Source: an uncultured Collinsella sp. (lineage in GTDB: Bacteria; Actinomycetota; Coriobacteriia; Coriobacteriales; Coriobacteriaceae). From it: a stretch of 7,575 nt of DNA. Under the pieces are notes generated by a model. That model saw only the letters and a list, made by a program, of their open reading frames with translations. It was not told the DNA's origin and did not search any database. Made by a program: the position numbers and the translations under genes. Shown piece by piece: positions 1 to 7,263 of the stretch. Within the stretch, counting starts at the first letter, position 1; every line of letters begins with the position of its first letter. Where the stretch lies: the NCBI GenBank assembly GCA_958445895.1, contig CAUCTV010000059.1, forward strand, positions 1-7,575, in the 5' to 3' direction.

Positions 1-3
1 GAT

Positions 4-80
4 GGACCTGTAGCTCAGTTGGTTAGAGCGTCCGGCTGATAACCGGGAGGTCACAAGTTCGAATCTTGTCAGGTCCACCA
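4..80 (+). tRNA. tRNA-Ile (anticodon GAT), CCA encoded
   Basis: The sequence folds as a complete cloverleaf. The acceptor stem GGACCTG (4-10) pairs with CAGGTCC (70-76), followed by discriminator A77 and an encoded CCA (78-80). The D arm is GCTC/GAGC with the loop AGTTGGTTA. The anticodon loop CTGATAA (36-42) has anticodon GAT at 38-40, and the T arm is ACAAG-TTCGAAT-CTTGT. It delivers isoleucine to ATC/ATT codons. It stands alone here with a terminator shortly after it, rather than in a visible 16S-23S spacer. Its promoter lies outside the window. Confidence 0.97.
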
Positions 81-94
81 TCAAAACTGTGAAG

Positions 95-124
95 AGCCTT
101 GGGGCGTTGCCTCAGGGCTTTTTT
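95..124 (+). terminator. Intrinsic terminator of tRNA-Ile
   Basis: An 11-bp stem (95-105 with 109-119, two G-T pairs) closes a 3-base loop and runs directly into six T residues (119-124). It begins 14 bases after the tRNA CCA end, so it should end the tRNA transcript and separate it from the protein genes that follow. Confidence 0.9.
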
Positions 125-152
125 CTTGTCTGCGATAAATCTCATTTTGGTT

Positions 153-182
153 TTGTGTGCTGTGCGAAAGATTGGGTAGTAT
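153..182 (+). promoter_or_regulatory. Possible promoter of the DUF151 gene cluster
   Basis: TTGTGT (153-158) and TAGTAT (177-182) are separated by 18 bases and lie after the tRNA terminator and before the first gene. Both boxes are weak matches to sigma-70 consensus (about 3/6 and 4/6). The transcript would have a leader of roughly 50 bases that includes a small GCGGC/GCCGC hairpin near 194-208. A promoter is expected somewhere here because the terminator upstream isolates the cluster, but the exact boxes are a guess. Confidence 0.3.
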
Positions 183-238
183 AGCTATTCAATGCGGCGC
201 GCTGCCGCGTGTTAACCGCTACGTACCGGAGGTGTTCC

Positions 239-739
239 ATGGTTCGCGTCGACATAGAGACCATCGTCATGGCCGCCGGTCCCGTGCCATCGCTTATCGT
301 ACTTCGTGAGCGCAGCAGCAAATCGGACTCGCCCGCGCCGCTGCGTTCCCTTTCCATTCAGACTGGTTCGTTTGAAGCTGCTGCCATCAGCCGCGGCATC
401 GATAGCGGCCGCGCCGAGCGCCCGATTACCCATGACCTGCTGCTCGATACCGTTGACGCCCTGGGCGCCAAGCTCGAGCGCATCGAGATCGTTCGCGCCG
501 AGCCGCCGGTGTTCTACGCGACGATCGTCGTACTGGCCGATGGCGAGGAGCGCAAGATCGACGCCCGCCCCAGTGATGCCATTGCCCTTGCCGCGCGCAG
601 CAATGCCCCCATGTTTGTGGAGGACGACATCATGAATCGCCTGGGCACTGTTTCCACCCACGCCGAGGATGTCGACGACGAGCAGGAGTTCGAGAAGTTC
701 GACGAGTTCGTCCATACGCTCTCCCCCGATGATTTCTAA
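239..739 (+). CDS. Bifunctional nuclease family protein (DUF151/BFN)
   Basis: This 166-residue protein has the DUF151 signature. RPITHDLL followed by a LGA segment spans about residues 61-77. The core FYATIVV...DARPSDAIALAAR follows at about 92-120, then PMFVEDD. The tail (about 140-166) is rich in D and E. Family members are small proteins that bind or cut nucleic acid; nuclease activity has been reported for plant relatives, while the bacterial role is unclear. The ATG at 239 is chosen because GGAGGT (228-233) sits five bases upstream. An in-frame GTG at 209 would also be open but has no such site. Two small genes and typA follow on the same strand, suggesting co-transcription of at least the first three. 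Family assignment is firm; function is not. Confidence 0.9.
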   Translation: MVRVDIETIVMAAGPVPSLIVLRERSSKSDSPAPLRSLSIQTGSFEAAAISRGIDSGRAERPITHDLLLDTVDALGAKLERIEIVRAEPPVFYATIVVLADGEERKIDARPSDAIALAARSNAPMFVEDDIMNRLGTVSTHAEDVDDEQEFEKFDEFVHTLSPDDF

Positions 740-769
740 ATGTCTGGCACGCGAGCGGAGAGGTCGCTG

Positions 770-1126
770 ATGGGTACCCGCGTATCGGCTGAGGCGGCGG
801 CCATTGCGCGCGAGGCCCAGATGCGCTCGGAGGCTTCTGAGGCGGCTCGCATTGCCTATGTGACGCAGGCCCGCACGCTTCGCGAGCGCCGCGGCTCGTT
901 TATCAAGATGGTTGTCGTCTCCGCCCTTGTCGCGGCAATCTGCTCGCGCCTTCGTGGTACAGTTGGTGCGCTTGGGTTTTCGATTTCAACAGGCTTGGTA
1001 ATCTGGGGTGTGGTCGATGCGGTCATGCTGACCAACCAGATCAAGGTACTCGACAAGCGCGCGATGGATATGATGCGCGCCCGCGACGCTGCCGCCAAGA
1101 TCGCTGCCGAGGCACAGGAACTGTAA
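770..1126 (+). CDS. Small hypothetical protein with two probable membrane segments
   Basis: I do not recognise this 118-residue protein. Residues 5-41 are an Ala/Glu/Arg-rich segment that looks helical and amphipathic. A short hydrophobic stretch at about 45-58 (MVVVSALVAAI) and a longer one at about 63-87 (GALGFSISTGLVIWGVV) look like a membrane hairpin. A second charged Ala-rich helix closes the protein (about 90-118). The symmetric layout suggests a membrane-anchored protein with both ends as cytoplasmic coiled helices. The ATG at 770 is preferred because GGAGAGG (757-763) lies six bases before it. An in-frame ATG at 740, directly after the preceding stop codon, lacks a ribosome site but cannot be excluded. 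The gene lies between the DUF151 gene and the next small gene with about 30-bp gaps, so it is probably in the same transcript. Confidence 0.75.
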   Translation: MGTRVSAEAAAIAREAQMRSEASEAARIAYVTQARTLRERRGSFIKMVVVSALVAAICSRLRGTVGALGFSISTGLVIWGVVDAVMLTNQIKVLDKRAMDMMRARDAAAKIAAEAQEL

Positions 1127-1156
1127 CGACGCCAGACTCGATGGGAAGGTCTAAAG

Positions 1157-1606
1157 ATGGCACAGGATATGCAGGACGCCGGTAACGTCTCCGCCGAGCT
1201 CGACGCCATGGTGTGCGATCTGATCGGCGCGTTCTTGGACGACCTTGCCGCCGGCGAGAATCCGGGCGTAGTTGTGGCGATCGAGGACGCTGCTTCCAAC
1301 CGATATCTGGCGGCGCTCGACGAAGATGGCGAGGAGGCATGCCTCGAGGCTGCCACCAACTTTATCTCCGAGCACAAGATGGGTCTTAAGGACGAGGGGC
1401 TGGGCCGCATCGCCCGCTATGCCATCGGCTACACCGGTTGTGTCGAAATTGACGGCGGCTATCACGACGCCCTGCTCGTGAGCTTCTTCGAAAACACGCT
1501 CGAGAGCGGTTTTTCGGCATACGTGCTGTATGAGGGCATGGGTGCCGGCGATGGTTTTATGTGGAGCGACCCTGAACCTGCAGGTGAGGAAACCCCTCTC
1601 ATCTAA
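1157..1606 (+). CDS. Hypothetical small acidic protein upstream of typA
   Basis: This 149-residue protein has no family I can name. It is strongly acidic, with no signal peptide or membrane segment, so it is probably cytoplasmic. The order is a helical-looking N-terminus (about 10-33), a mixed segment with GVVVAIEDAASNRYLAALDEDGEEA (about 37-61), and a C-terminal half with IGYTGCVEIDGGYHDALLVSFFEN, which reads like alternating beta strands. The start ATG is supported by GGAAGGT (1144-1150) about seven bases upstream. It lies 30 bp after the membrane protein gene and 117 bp before typA on the same strand. Third-position GC bias and a clean ribosome site make it a real gene. No sequence feature points to a specific activity. 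Confidence 0.75.
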   Translation: MAQDMQDAGNVSAELDAMVCDLIGAFLDDLAAGENPGVVVAIEDAASNRYLAALDEDGEEACLEAATNFISEHKMGLKDEGLGRIARYAIGYTGCVEIDGGYHDALLVSFFENTLESGFSAYVLYEGMGAGDGFMWSDPEPAGEETPLI

Positions 1607-1723
1607 AATCGCTAAAATAAACGAGTTTTCGGTAAAAGGCTCAATATTCCCGCTGAGCGTTGTGTCGCTGGGCGGGCCGCATACGCGTGCCGTTTGTATA
1701 TGGATAGAAGATAGGGGAACTAC

Positions 1724-3562
<1,839 letters not shown>

Positions 3563-3590
3563 GCGCTGGGGCTTATAACCGCCAATAAGA

Positions 3591-3624
3591 AAGGGCGTCG
3601 ACCGCGATGGTCGGCGCCCTTTTT
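3591..3624 (+). terminator. Strong intrinsic terminator after typA
   Basis: A 12-bp stem (AGGGCG... at 3592-3603 pairing with 3609-3620, one T-G pair) closes the loop GCGAT and is followed by five T residues (3620-3624). It sits 30 bases after the typA stop. Read on the other strand, the hairpin is followed by a T-rich run, so it may also stop transcripts of the converging minus-strand gene. Confidence 0.93.
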
Positions 3625-3678
3625 GGTGCAAGGGGGACGGGTCCGTTTGCACCATCATAAAGGCGCCTGTCCCCTTTG
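3625..3678. repeat. REP-like compound inverted repeat between convergent genes
   Basis: GGTGCAA (3625-3631) is repeated inverted as TTGCACC (3647-3653). In addition, the 14 bases at 3629-3642 (core GGGGAC) match the reverse complement of 3665-3678 (core GTCCCC) at 11 of 14 positions. Two alternative hairpins are therefore possible in 54 bases. It starts immediately after the typA terminator T-run and ends 13 bases before the stop of the minus-strand gene. No coding potential is evident. The form and position are typical of dispersed bacterial REP-type repeats, but only one copy is present in this window. Confidence 0.6.
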
Positions 3679-3691
3679 TGGTGGTTGGCGG

Positions 3692-4837
3692 CTAAGCGGT
3701 GGGGAGTTCCGGCGCATTAACCGGCTGCTGCGGCTTGGGGTGGGCGTTGCGCCAGATGATCTGGATGATGTAGCCGAGTGTAAAGACGAAGGCCACGCCG
3801 CTGATGAAATCGCCTACGAGGGGGATTGCCGTAAGCGCACCCGCGGCGATGCCGCCCACGACTACCATGGCGTAGCGGTTCTGGTTGTGTCCGACCATGC
3901 GGGCGATTGCGCACCCCGCAAAGGCACTCGACACCAACGCTATGCCGATAACGCCGCACAAGAGGGCTCCGGCAAGCGACAGGCCAGCGATAGAGATAAT
4001 CAGCAGTAGGACGGCGGGGACGACAGCAATCGTACCCAGAAGACCGCTCACCCACAGGGGCATGGGGCGCTGGTGGAGCATACCGGCGGCGCTGGCAGTC
4101 GCACGCGGAAAGACGAGCTCGAGCAGCAGAGCGACAAAGCAGGTCGAGAGTGCCGCGGCGACGATACCGCCGATGACATCGTTAACAGTGGAAGTATCCT
4201 CGTTCTCGGTGCGGTCGATCTTGAGCGCGCCGACCTCGGCTCCCGCAGCGCGCTCGGGGTCCTCGGAGACGTGCGCGTTCACGGTGCCGGTGATGTGGGC
4301 GTTTTTGCCCAGGATGAGCTTGTCGGCCCAAACCTCAACATCGCCCTCGACGGTGCCATCGATGGTCACCGTATCGCCCGCAAGCGCTGCCGACTTGGTA
4401 GAGCCGCGCAGGGCAACCGTCTCGCCTATCGCATAGAAACAGTTGGCAGTGCTGTCGGAATTGAGCACGACATGCTGACCGGCTACCGTCACACTGCCAT
4501 CAACCGTGGTCTTGGCAACGTCGATGGTGCGTGCCGCCAGACGGACGGCGCCGCCCACCGTGCAGTCGCGGATGGAGAGGCTCTCGCCTGCTGCAATTAT
4601 GTCGCGGCCGATGGACGCATCGTCCAAGTTGAGGGCCTGACCTGCCCAGTACAGGTCACCTTCGACGCCGGACGAATTGGCGTCATTGTCGGTCGCAAGT
4701 ACGTTGCCTGCGGTGTCTGTGCCGGCGAACGACGCCGTGGGAAGCGCGGTGATCGCCAGCGCGATGAGTGCGAATAGGATGGTGATGCGGCCCCACGCTT
4801 TACAGCGCTGGGTCGACGGGAATTGATTGCGGGGCAT
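3692..4837 (-). CDS. Secreted/membrane protein with bactofilin-like (polymer-forming) repeat domain
   Basis: The 381-residue product begins with a signal peptide: basic start, hydrophobic core ITILFALIALAIT at about 18-30, and ALPTASFA before the probable cleavage at about 38. Residues about 58-190 form short repeated units such as SIGRDIIAAGESLSI, TVDGSVTVAGQHVVL and TVEGDVEVWADKLIL. This is the beta-helix pattern of bactofilin or polymer-forming domains. Four or five membrane helices follow (about 222-243, 262-287, 288-313, 322-345, 344-362), then a short cytoplasmic-looking tail. The protein is probably exported, with the beta-helix outside and the helices in the membrane; a role in envelope organisation is only a guess. 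The ATG at 4837 is preferred over an in-frame codon at 4885 because GAAGGA lies just upstream and the signal peptide then sits at the N-terminus. The stop is TAG. Confidence 0.85.
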   Translation of the reverse strand: MPRNQFPSTQRCKAWGRITILFALIALAITALPTASFAGTDTAGNVLATDNDANSSGVEGDLYWAGQALNLDDASIGRDIIAAGESLSIRDCTVGGAVRLAARTIDVAKTTVDGSVTVAGQHVVLNSDSTANCFYAIGETVALRGSTKSAALAGDTVTIDGTVEGDVEVWADKLILGKNAHITGTVNAHVSEDPERAAGAEVGALKIDRTENEDTSTVNDVIGGIVAAALSTCFVALLLELVFPRATASAAGMLHQRPMPLWVSGLLGTIAVVPAVLLLIISIAGLSLAGALLCGVIGIALVSSAFAGCAIARMVGHNQNRYAMVVVGGIAAGALTAIPLVGDFISGVAFVFTLGYIIQIIWRNAHPKPQQPVNAPELPTA

Positions 4838-4850
4838 AGTGAATCCTTCG

Positions 4851-4883
4851 TTAGATGCTCGATATGCATCTAACAGGGTACCC
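4851..4883 (-). promoter_or_regulatory. Perfect inverted repeat and palindrome upstream of the bactofilin-like gene
   Basis: TTAGATGC (4851-4858) and GCATCTAA (4866-4873) are perfect 8-bp inverted arms around a 7-base spacer, starting 13 bases upstream of the start codon. Three bases further is the perfect palindrome GGGTACCC (4876-4883). The arrangement could be a repressor operator or a leader hairpin placed just before the ribosome site. No sigma-70 boxes are clear nearby, so which of these applies cannot be decided from sequence. Confidence 0.45.
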
Positions 4884-4943
4884 AACGCGTGGGCGCTCTA
4901 AAAGAACCTCTCGGTTGTATTTCGAAGGATGAGCCCGCGCAAT

Positions 4944-5633
4944 CTACTTTTTGCGGTGCAAAAAGCGCGCGATGTCCTCTTCGGTGGGGCTTTTGATGTC
5001 AAAGCGCAGCGAGAGCCAGCGCAGACCCATGGTCACGACAACGCATACGACCAGCGCGGCGACATTGCTCATGATGCCGCTCATAACGAGACACACATAG
5101 CTTGTCGATCCGGCGATGGCGGCGATGGCATAAAAGTTAGTACGTTGGAAAATGCCCGGAACCACGCCCATAAAGCCGTCGCGCAACATGCCACCGCCCA
5201 CCGCGGTGAAAAAGCCCATCATGATGCACACCGCCGGCGCAAAGCCGTAGACCAGCGCCTTGTCTGCGCCGGTTGCCGCATAGATGCCGACCGAGATGAT
5301 ATCGAGCAGGGGAATGAGTTTTTCGGGCTTGTCGACGATTGCCGGGAAGATGTAGATGATTGCCGCCGTGGCGATGGAGAGCGGCAGCGCCATCGGCTGG
5401 TTGAGGATGTAGACGTTGCCCACCTGCAGCGTCATATCGCGCAAAAGACCGCCGCCCAAGCCACAGACCACGGCGAGCGCAACTGCACCCACCAGGTCGA
5501 GTTTGTGCTCGCGCGCGACCAACACGCCCGAGATTGAAGCCGCGACGACGGCGAACATTTCGAGCCAAAACGGGATGGCGACCATGGCATCCGTGGCGTG
5601 TGAGGTAACGGTCATAGCGGCGACGACGGGCAA
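4944..5633 (-). CDS. UPF0126/TRIC-family membrane protein
   Basis: This membrane protein of about 229 residues has about seven hydrophobic segments and two copies of the family hallmark, GGGLLRD (60-66) and GGGMLRD (146-152). This is the internal duplication of UPF0126 proteins, related to trimeric intracellular cation channels; the E. coli relative YicG has been linked to glycine transport. The substrate here is unknown. The start is uncertain. I chose TTG at 5633 because AAAGGA (plus-strand 5641-5646) lies seven bases upstream and it gives the normal family length. ATG at 5615 lacks a ribosome site. ATG at 5741 (or TTG at 5750) adds about 36 residues that do not look like protein. The C-terminus ends in a basic HRKK. 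It is on the same strand as the bactofilin-like gene 106 bp downstream, without a convincing terminator between, so some co-transcription is possible. Confidence 0.9.
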   Translation of the reverse strand: MPVVAAMTVTSHATDAMVAIPFWLEMFAVVAASISGVLVAREHKLDLVGAVALAVVCGLGGGLLRDMTLQVGNVYILNQPMALPLSIATAAIIYIFPAIVDKPEKLIPLLDIISVGIYAATGADKALVYGFAPAVCIMMGFFTAVGGGMLRDGFMGVVPGIFQRTNFYAIAAIAGSTSYVCLVMSGIMSNVAALVVCVVVTMGLRWLSLRFDIKSPTEEDIARFLHRKK

Positions 5634-5746
5634 GATGGAATCCTTTGAGTTGCAGGTTTGGACAATGCCCGTACATAGTACATGGTTGGCGGCGATTGCG
5701 ACCCTATTGCTCGGCAAACGGTAGGGGTTGGGTGCGGTCATAGGTT

Positions 5747-5813
5747 CCAAACATGTATACCAGCCTCCAAAGATGTCGAAAAATGTCGTTTATGGCGGAT
5801 GATGTACATGTTT
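5747..5813 (+). repeat. Palindromic element, left copy (A)
   Basis: This 67-bp element has arms at 5747-5770 and 5790-5813 that are complementary at about 18 of 23 positions, around a centre containing GATGTC and AATGTCG. The reverse complement of 6950-7016 matches it at 58 of 67 positions. It lies 23 bp beyond the stop of the nuclease gene and about 110 bp upstream of the UPF0126 start, and may act as a 3' hairpin for the nuclease transcript. No open frame of its own. Confidence 0.85.
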
Positions 5814-5836
5814 TGGCGCGCGCCGAGCGGGCGACG

Positions 5837-6844
5837 TTACTCGGAGGGCGTCTCTATGTCCTTCGTGCCCTTCCAGTTGCGGATAAGTGCCTTTCGCAGT
5901 TCGTTTTGCTTTCGCTGATACTCGGCATCCGTGCAGCGGGGCATACCGAGTGCTTCGCGGATATTGTTCATGGCACGGTGAAAAGCGAGTTGACTGGCAA
6001 ATTGCGCTGAGGTGAGTGTGACAATGCGATAACCCATTTGGGCGAGCACAGCTTCGCGTTCCGCATCTGCTCCCTTACGGCCAGTCTCGTCGTGAAAGCC
6101 ACCCTTATATTCGATGCCGAGCTCTCTGCGCTTATAGGTAATGAGGGCATCGATTTTGAGTGTTCGGGCTTTGGTGCAATGCCAAAGACGTTGAGGGATC
6201 TCGAGCGGTCGGTTGAGCTCGATGCCTCGAATGCCAACGCCGCCTTCGCTTGTTGGAAGTGAAAGTGCGATTGCCGATGCAGCCTCCATAGGCGAGACCG
6301 AGTGGTCGTAGACATGTCTGAGCGCGAGTCGCGCGCGTGTGGCACCGGGTTTGCCAGGGTGTTGATCGAGCAGTTCGACAATTTCGTCCTTGGAGGTGGT
6401 TGCTGGTTGCTCGGTATAAGGGTCAGAGGGATTAAGGCCCATGCGATAGTCGCCGCAAACTTCGTAGCCATACTCGAGGTATTCGATTCTATCCATCCAC
6501 TCGGCGGCGAGCACGAAGGTGAAGGCTTCGTCGGTGATAAAGATGCCGGGCGTAAGCTCGTCAATATGGCCATAGGGTAGGCTTTGGCCGAGAACATGGC
6601 AAGTGACGCCGTTGGTGCGAATTCGCTCGAAAGCAAACACTACGGAGATATCGATAGTCTTGAACATATCGGGCGGAATGCCGCAGTCGGTGAGGGCCTG
6701 TCGTATGCGCGCGATGCGTTGCTGGGTGGAGAGACCTCTTGCGCCTATCTGGTAGTCGTGTTGCGCGACCGCTTGAACCCGGCCTTGCGGCGCGTGATGG
6801 ACGAGCCATGCAGTTTTATGCGAAATGAGAACAGGGGTATCCAT
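5837..6844 (-). CDS. Endonuclease-domain (DUF559-like, PD-(D/E)xK) protein
   Basis: The C-terminal third of this 335-residue protein reads as a Vsr/DUF559-type nuclease fold. It contains KIDALI (D232), then GIEYKGGFH (E245-Y-K247, H251), a DAER segment around R263, and MGYRIVTLT. D232 and the E-x-K pair are the expected catalytic residues and all are intact. The N-terminal two thirds have ISHKTAWLVHH (7-17), a region around ITDEAFTFVLAAEW and CGDYR (130-134), then SPMEAASAIALSLP...GG (184-202). This resembles AbiEi-like proteins common in Coriobacteriia. A DNA-cutting or defence role is possible but unproven. ATG at 6844 is supported by AGAGGT five bases upstream; TATATT (6900-6905, minus strand) may be a -10 box. 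Codon use includes ATA, AGA, CGA and CAA, which typA avoids. The gene stands alone, framed by inverted copies of a palindromic element. Confidence 0.85.
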   Translation of the reverse strand: MDTPVLISHKTAWLVHHAPQGRVQAVAQHDYQIGARGLSTQQRIARIRQALTDCGIPPDMFKTIDISVVFAFERIRTNGVTCHVLGQSLPYGHIDELTPGIFITDEAFTFVLAAEWMDRIEYLEYGYEVCGDYRMGLNPSDPYTEQPATTSKDEIVELLDQHPGKPGATRARLALRHVYDHSVSPMEAASAIALSLPTSEGGVGIRGIELNRPLEIPQRLWHCTKARTLKIDALITYKRRELGIEYKGGFHDETGRKGADAEREAVLAQMGYRIVTLTSAQFASQLAFHRAMNNIREALGMPRCTDAEYQRKQNELRKALIRNWKGTKDIETPSE

Positions 6845-6949
6845 TGGGGACCTCTCGCTCTGAGTCGATACCCAACTCTTATGTCCGTTGAGGTGGGGAA
6901 ATATACCGAATGCGAGTAAGCCGACTCATGCACGGCGTGTGTCATATAC

Positions 6950-7016
6950 AAACGTGTACACCACCCTCCAAAAACGACATTTTTTGACATCTTTGGAGGG
7001 TGATGTACATGTTTGG
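6950..7016 (-). repeat. Palindromic element, right copy (B), inverted relative to A
   Basis: Arms at 6950-6972 and 6992-7014 are complementary at 21 of 23 positions around a 19-base centre, so this is a near-perfect long palindrome (outer TGTACA, inner CACCCTCCAAA / TTTGGAGGGTG). Its reverse complement aligns without gaps to 5747-5813. It lies 105 bp upstream of the nuclease start codon. Confidence 0.88.
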
Positions 7017-7071
7017 GATGTTGGGTTGGGATTGAACGTGATGGGGGTGTGGGTTGAAGAGGAGGGATGTC

Positions 7072-7153
7072 TAAATTTTGAGCGGAGCTCAAAATTTATT
7101 CGGTCGGCTTGCGCCGACCGCGCTGCGCTAAAAACGCGCCACTGGCGCGTTTT
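7072..7153. other. Three consecutive perfect hairpins in a gene-free stretch
   Basis: The stretch 6845-7263 (about 420 bp) holds no gene. Within it, three perfect inverted repeats follow each other. The first has 12 bp arms 7072-7083/7087-7098 with loop GGA. The second has 8 bp arms 7101-7108/7113-7120 with loop TTGC. The third has 10 bp arms 7131-7140/7144-7153 with loop ACT. The third ends in GTTTTCTTT and could work as an intrinsic terminator on the plus strand, with A-runs on its other side that would serve the minus strand. The first is AT-rich and the other two are GC-rich. Spacing between them is 2 and 10 bases. I cannot assign a function to the set. Confidence 0.75.
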
Positions 7154-7174
7154 CTTTACGCTTTGCGCCCTGGC

Positions 7175-7199
7175 GGGTTCGAATCCCTCCTCCTCCGCC
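7175..7199 (+). pseudogene. Fragment of tRNA-Ser 3' end (T-arm plus acceptor strand)
   Basis: These 25 bases are an exact copy, in the opposite orientation, of the T-arm and 3' acceptor strand of the intact tRNA-Ser(CGA) (bases 7265-7289). They include GGGTTCGAATCCC, the acceptor strand, the discriminator G and CC. Nothing upstream resembles the rest of a tRNA, so this is a fragment rather than a gene. It may be a scar of integration at a tRNA 3' end or part of a tRNA-derived repeat. Confidence 0.8.
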
Positions 7200-7225
7200 G
7201 TATTTGCTTGTAAGGGACTCTAAAC

Positions 7226-7252
7226 AAAAAAGCCCCCGTTTTCGGGAGCTTT
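7226..7252 (-). terminator. Intrinsic terminator after tRNA-Ser(CGA)
   Basis: On the minus strand, a 10-bp stem (AAAGCTCCCG with CGGGGGCTTT, one T-G pair) closes an AAAA loop and runs into six T residues. It begins 12 bases after the encoded CCA of tRNA-Ser(CGA) and should end the serine tRNA transcript. Confidence 0.92.
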
Positions 7253-7263
7253 CTCAACCAAAA

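Noticed and set aside
1..124. An rRNA operon spacer, since tRNA-Ile(GAT) is often found there
   Set aside because: The tRNA is followed at once by a terminator and then protein genes; no 23S or 16S sequence is visible in the window.
209..238. Upstream GTG start at 209 for the DUF151 gene
   Set aside because: It has no ribosome site, while ATG 239 has GGAGGT at ideal spacing and gives the usual family N-terminus.
1607..1723. A small gene or clear promoter in the gap before typA
   Set aside because: The open frame here (1530-1733) overlaps the end of the previous gene out of frame and the start of typA, with no ribosome site. No -35/-10 pair with acceptable spacing stands out.
4073..5537. Long plus-strand frames (4073-4777 and 4929-5537)
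   Set aside because: They are antisense to the signal-peptide/bactofilin-like gene and the UPF0126 gene, which show clear family features. The plus-strand products are Arg/His/Asp-rich with no recognisable motif.
5747..7016. A CRISPR array or classical insertion sequence
   Set aside because: There are only two repeat copies, inverted and more than 1 kb apart, with no spacers. The gene between them is not a transposase, and no clear target-site duplication flanks the elements; a shared GGGTTGGG outside both is at unequal distances.
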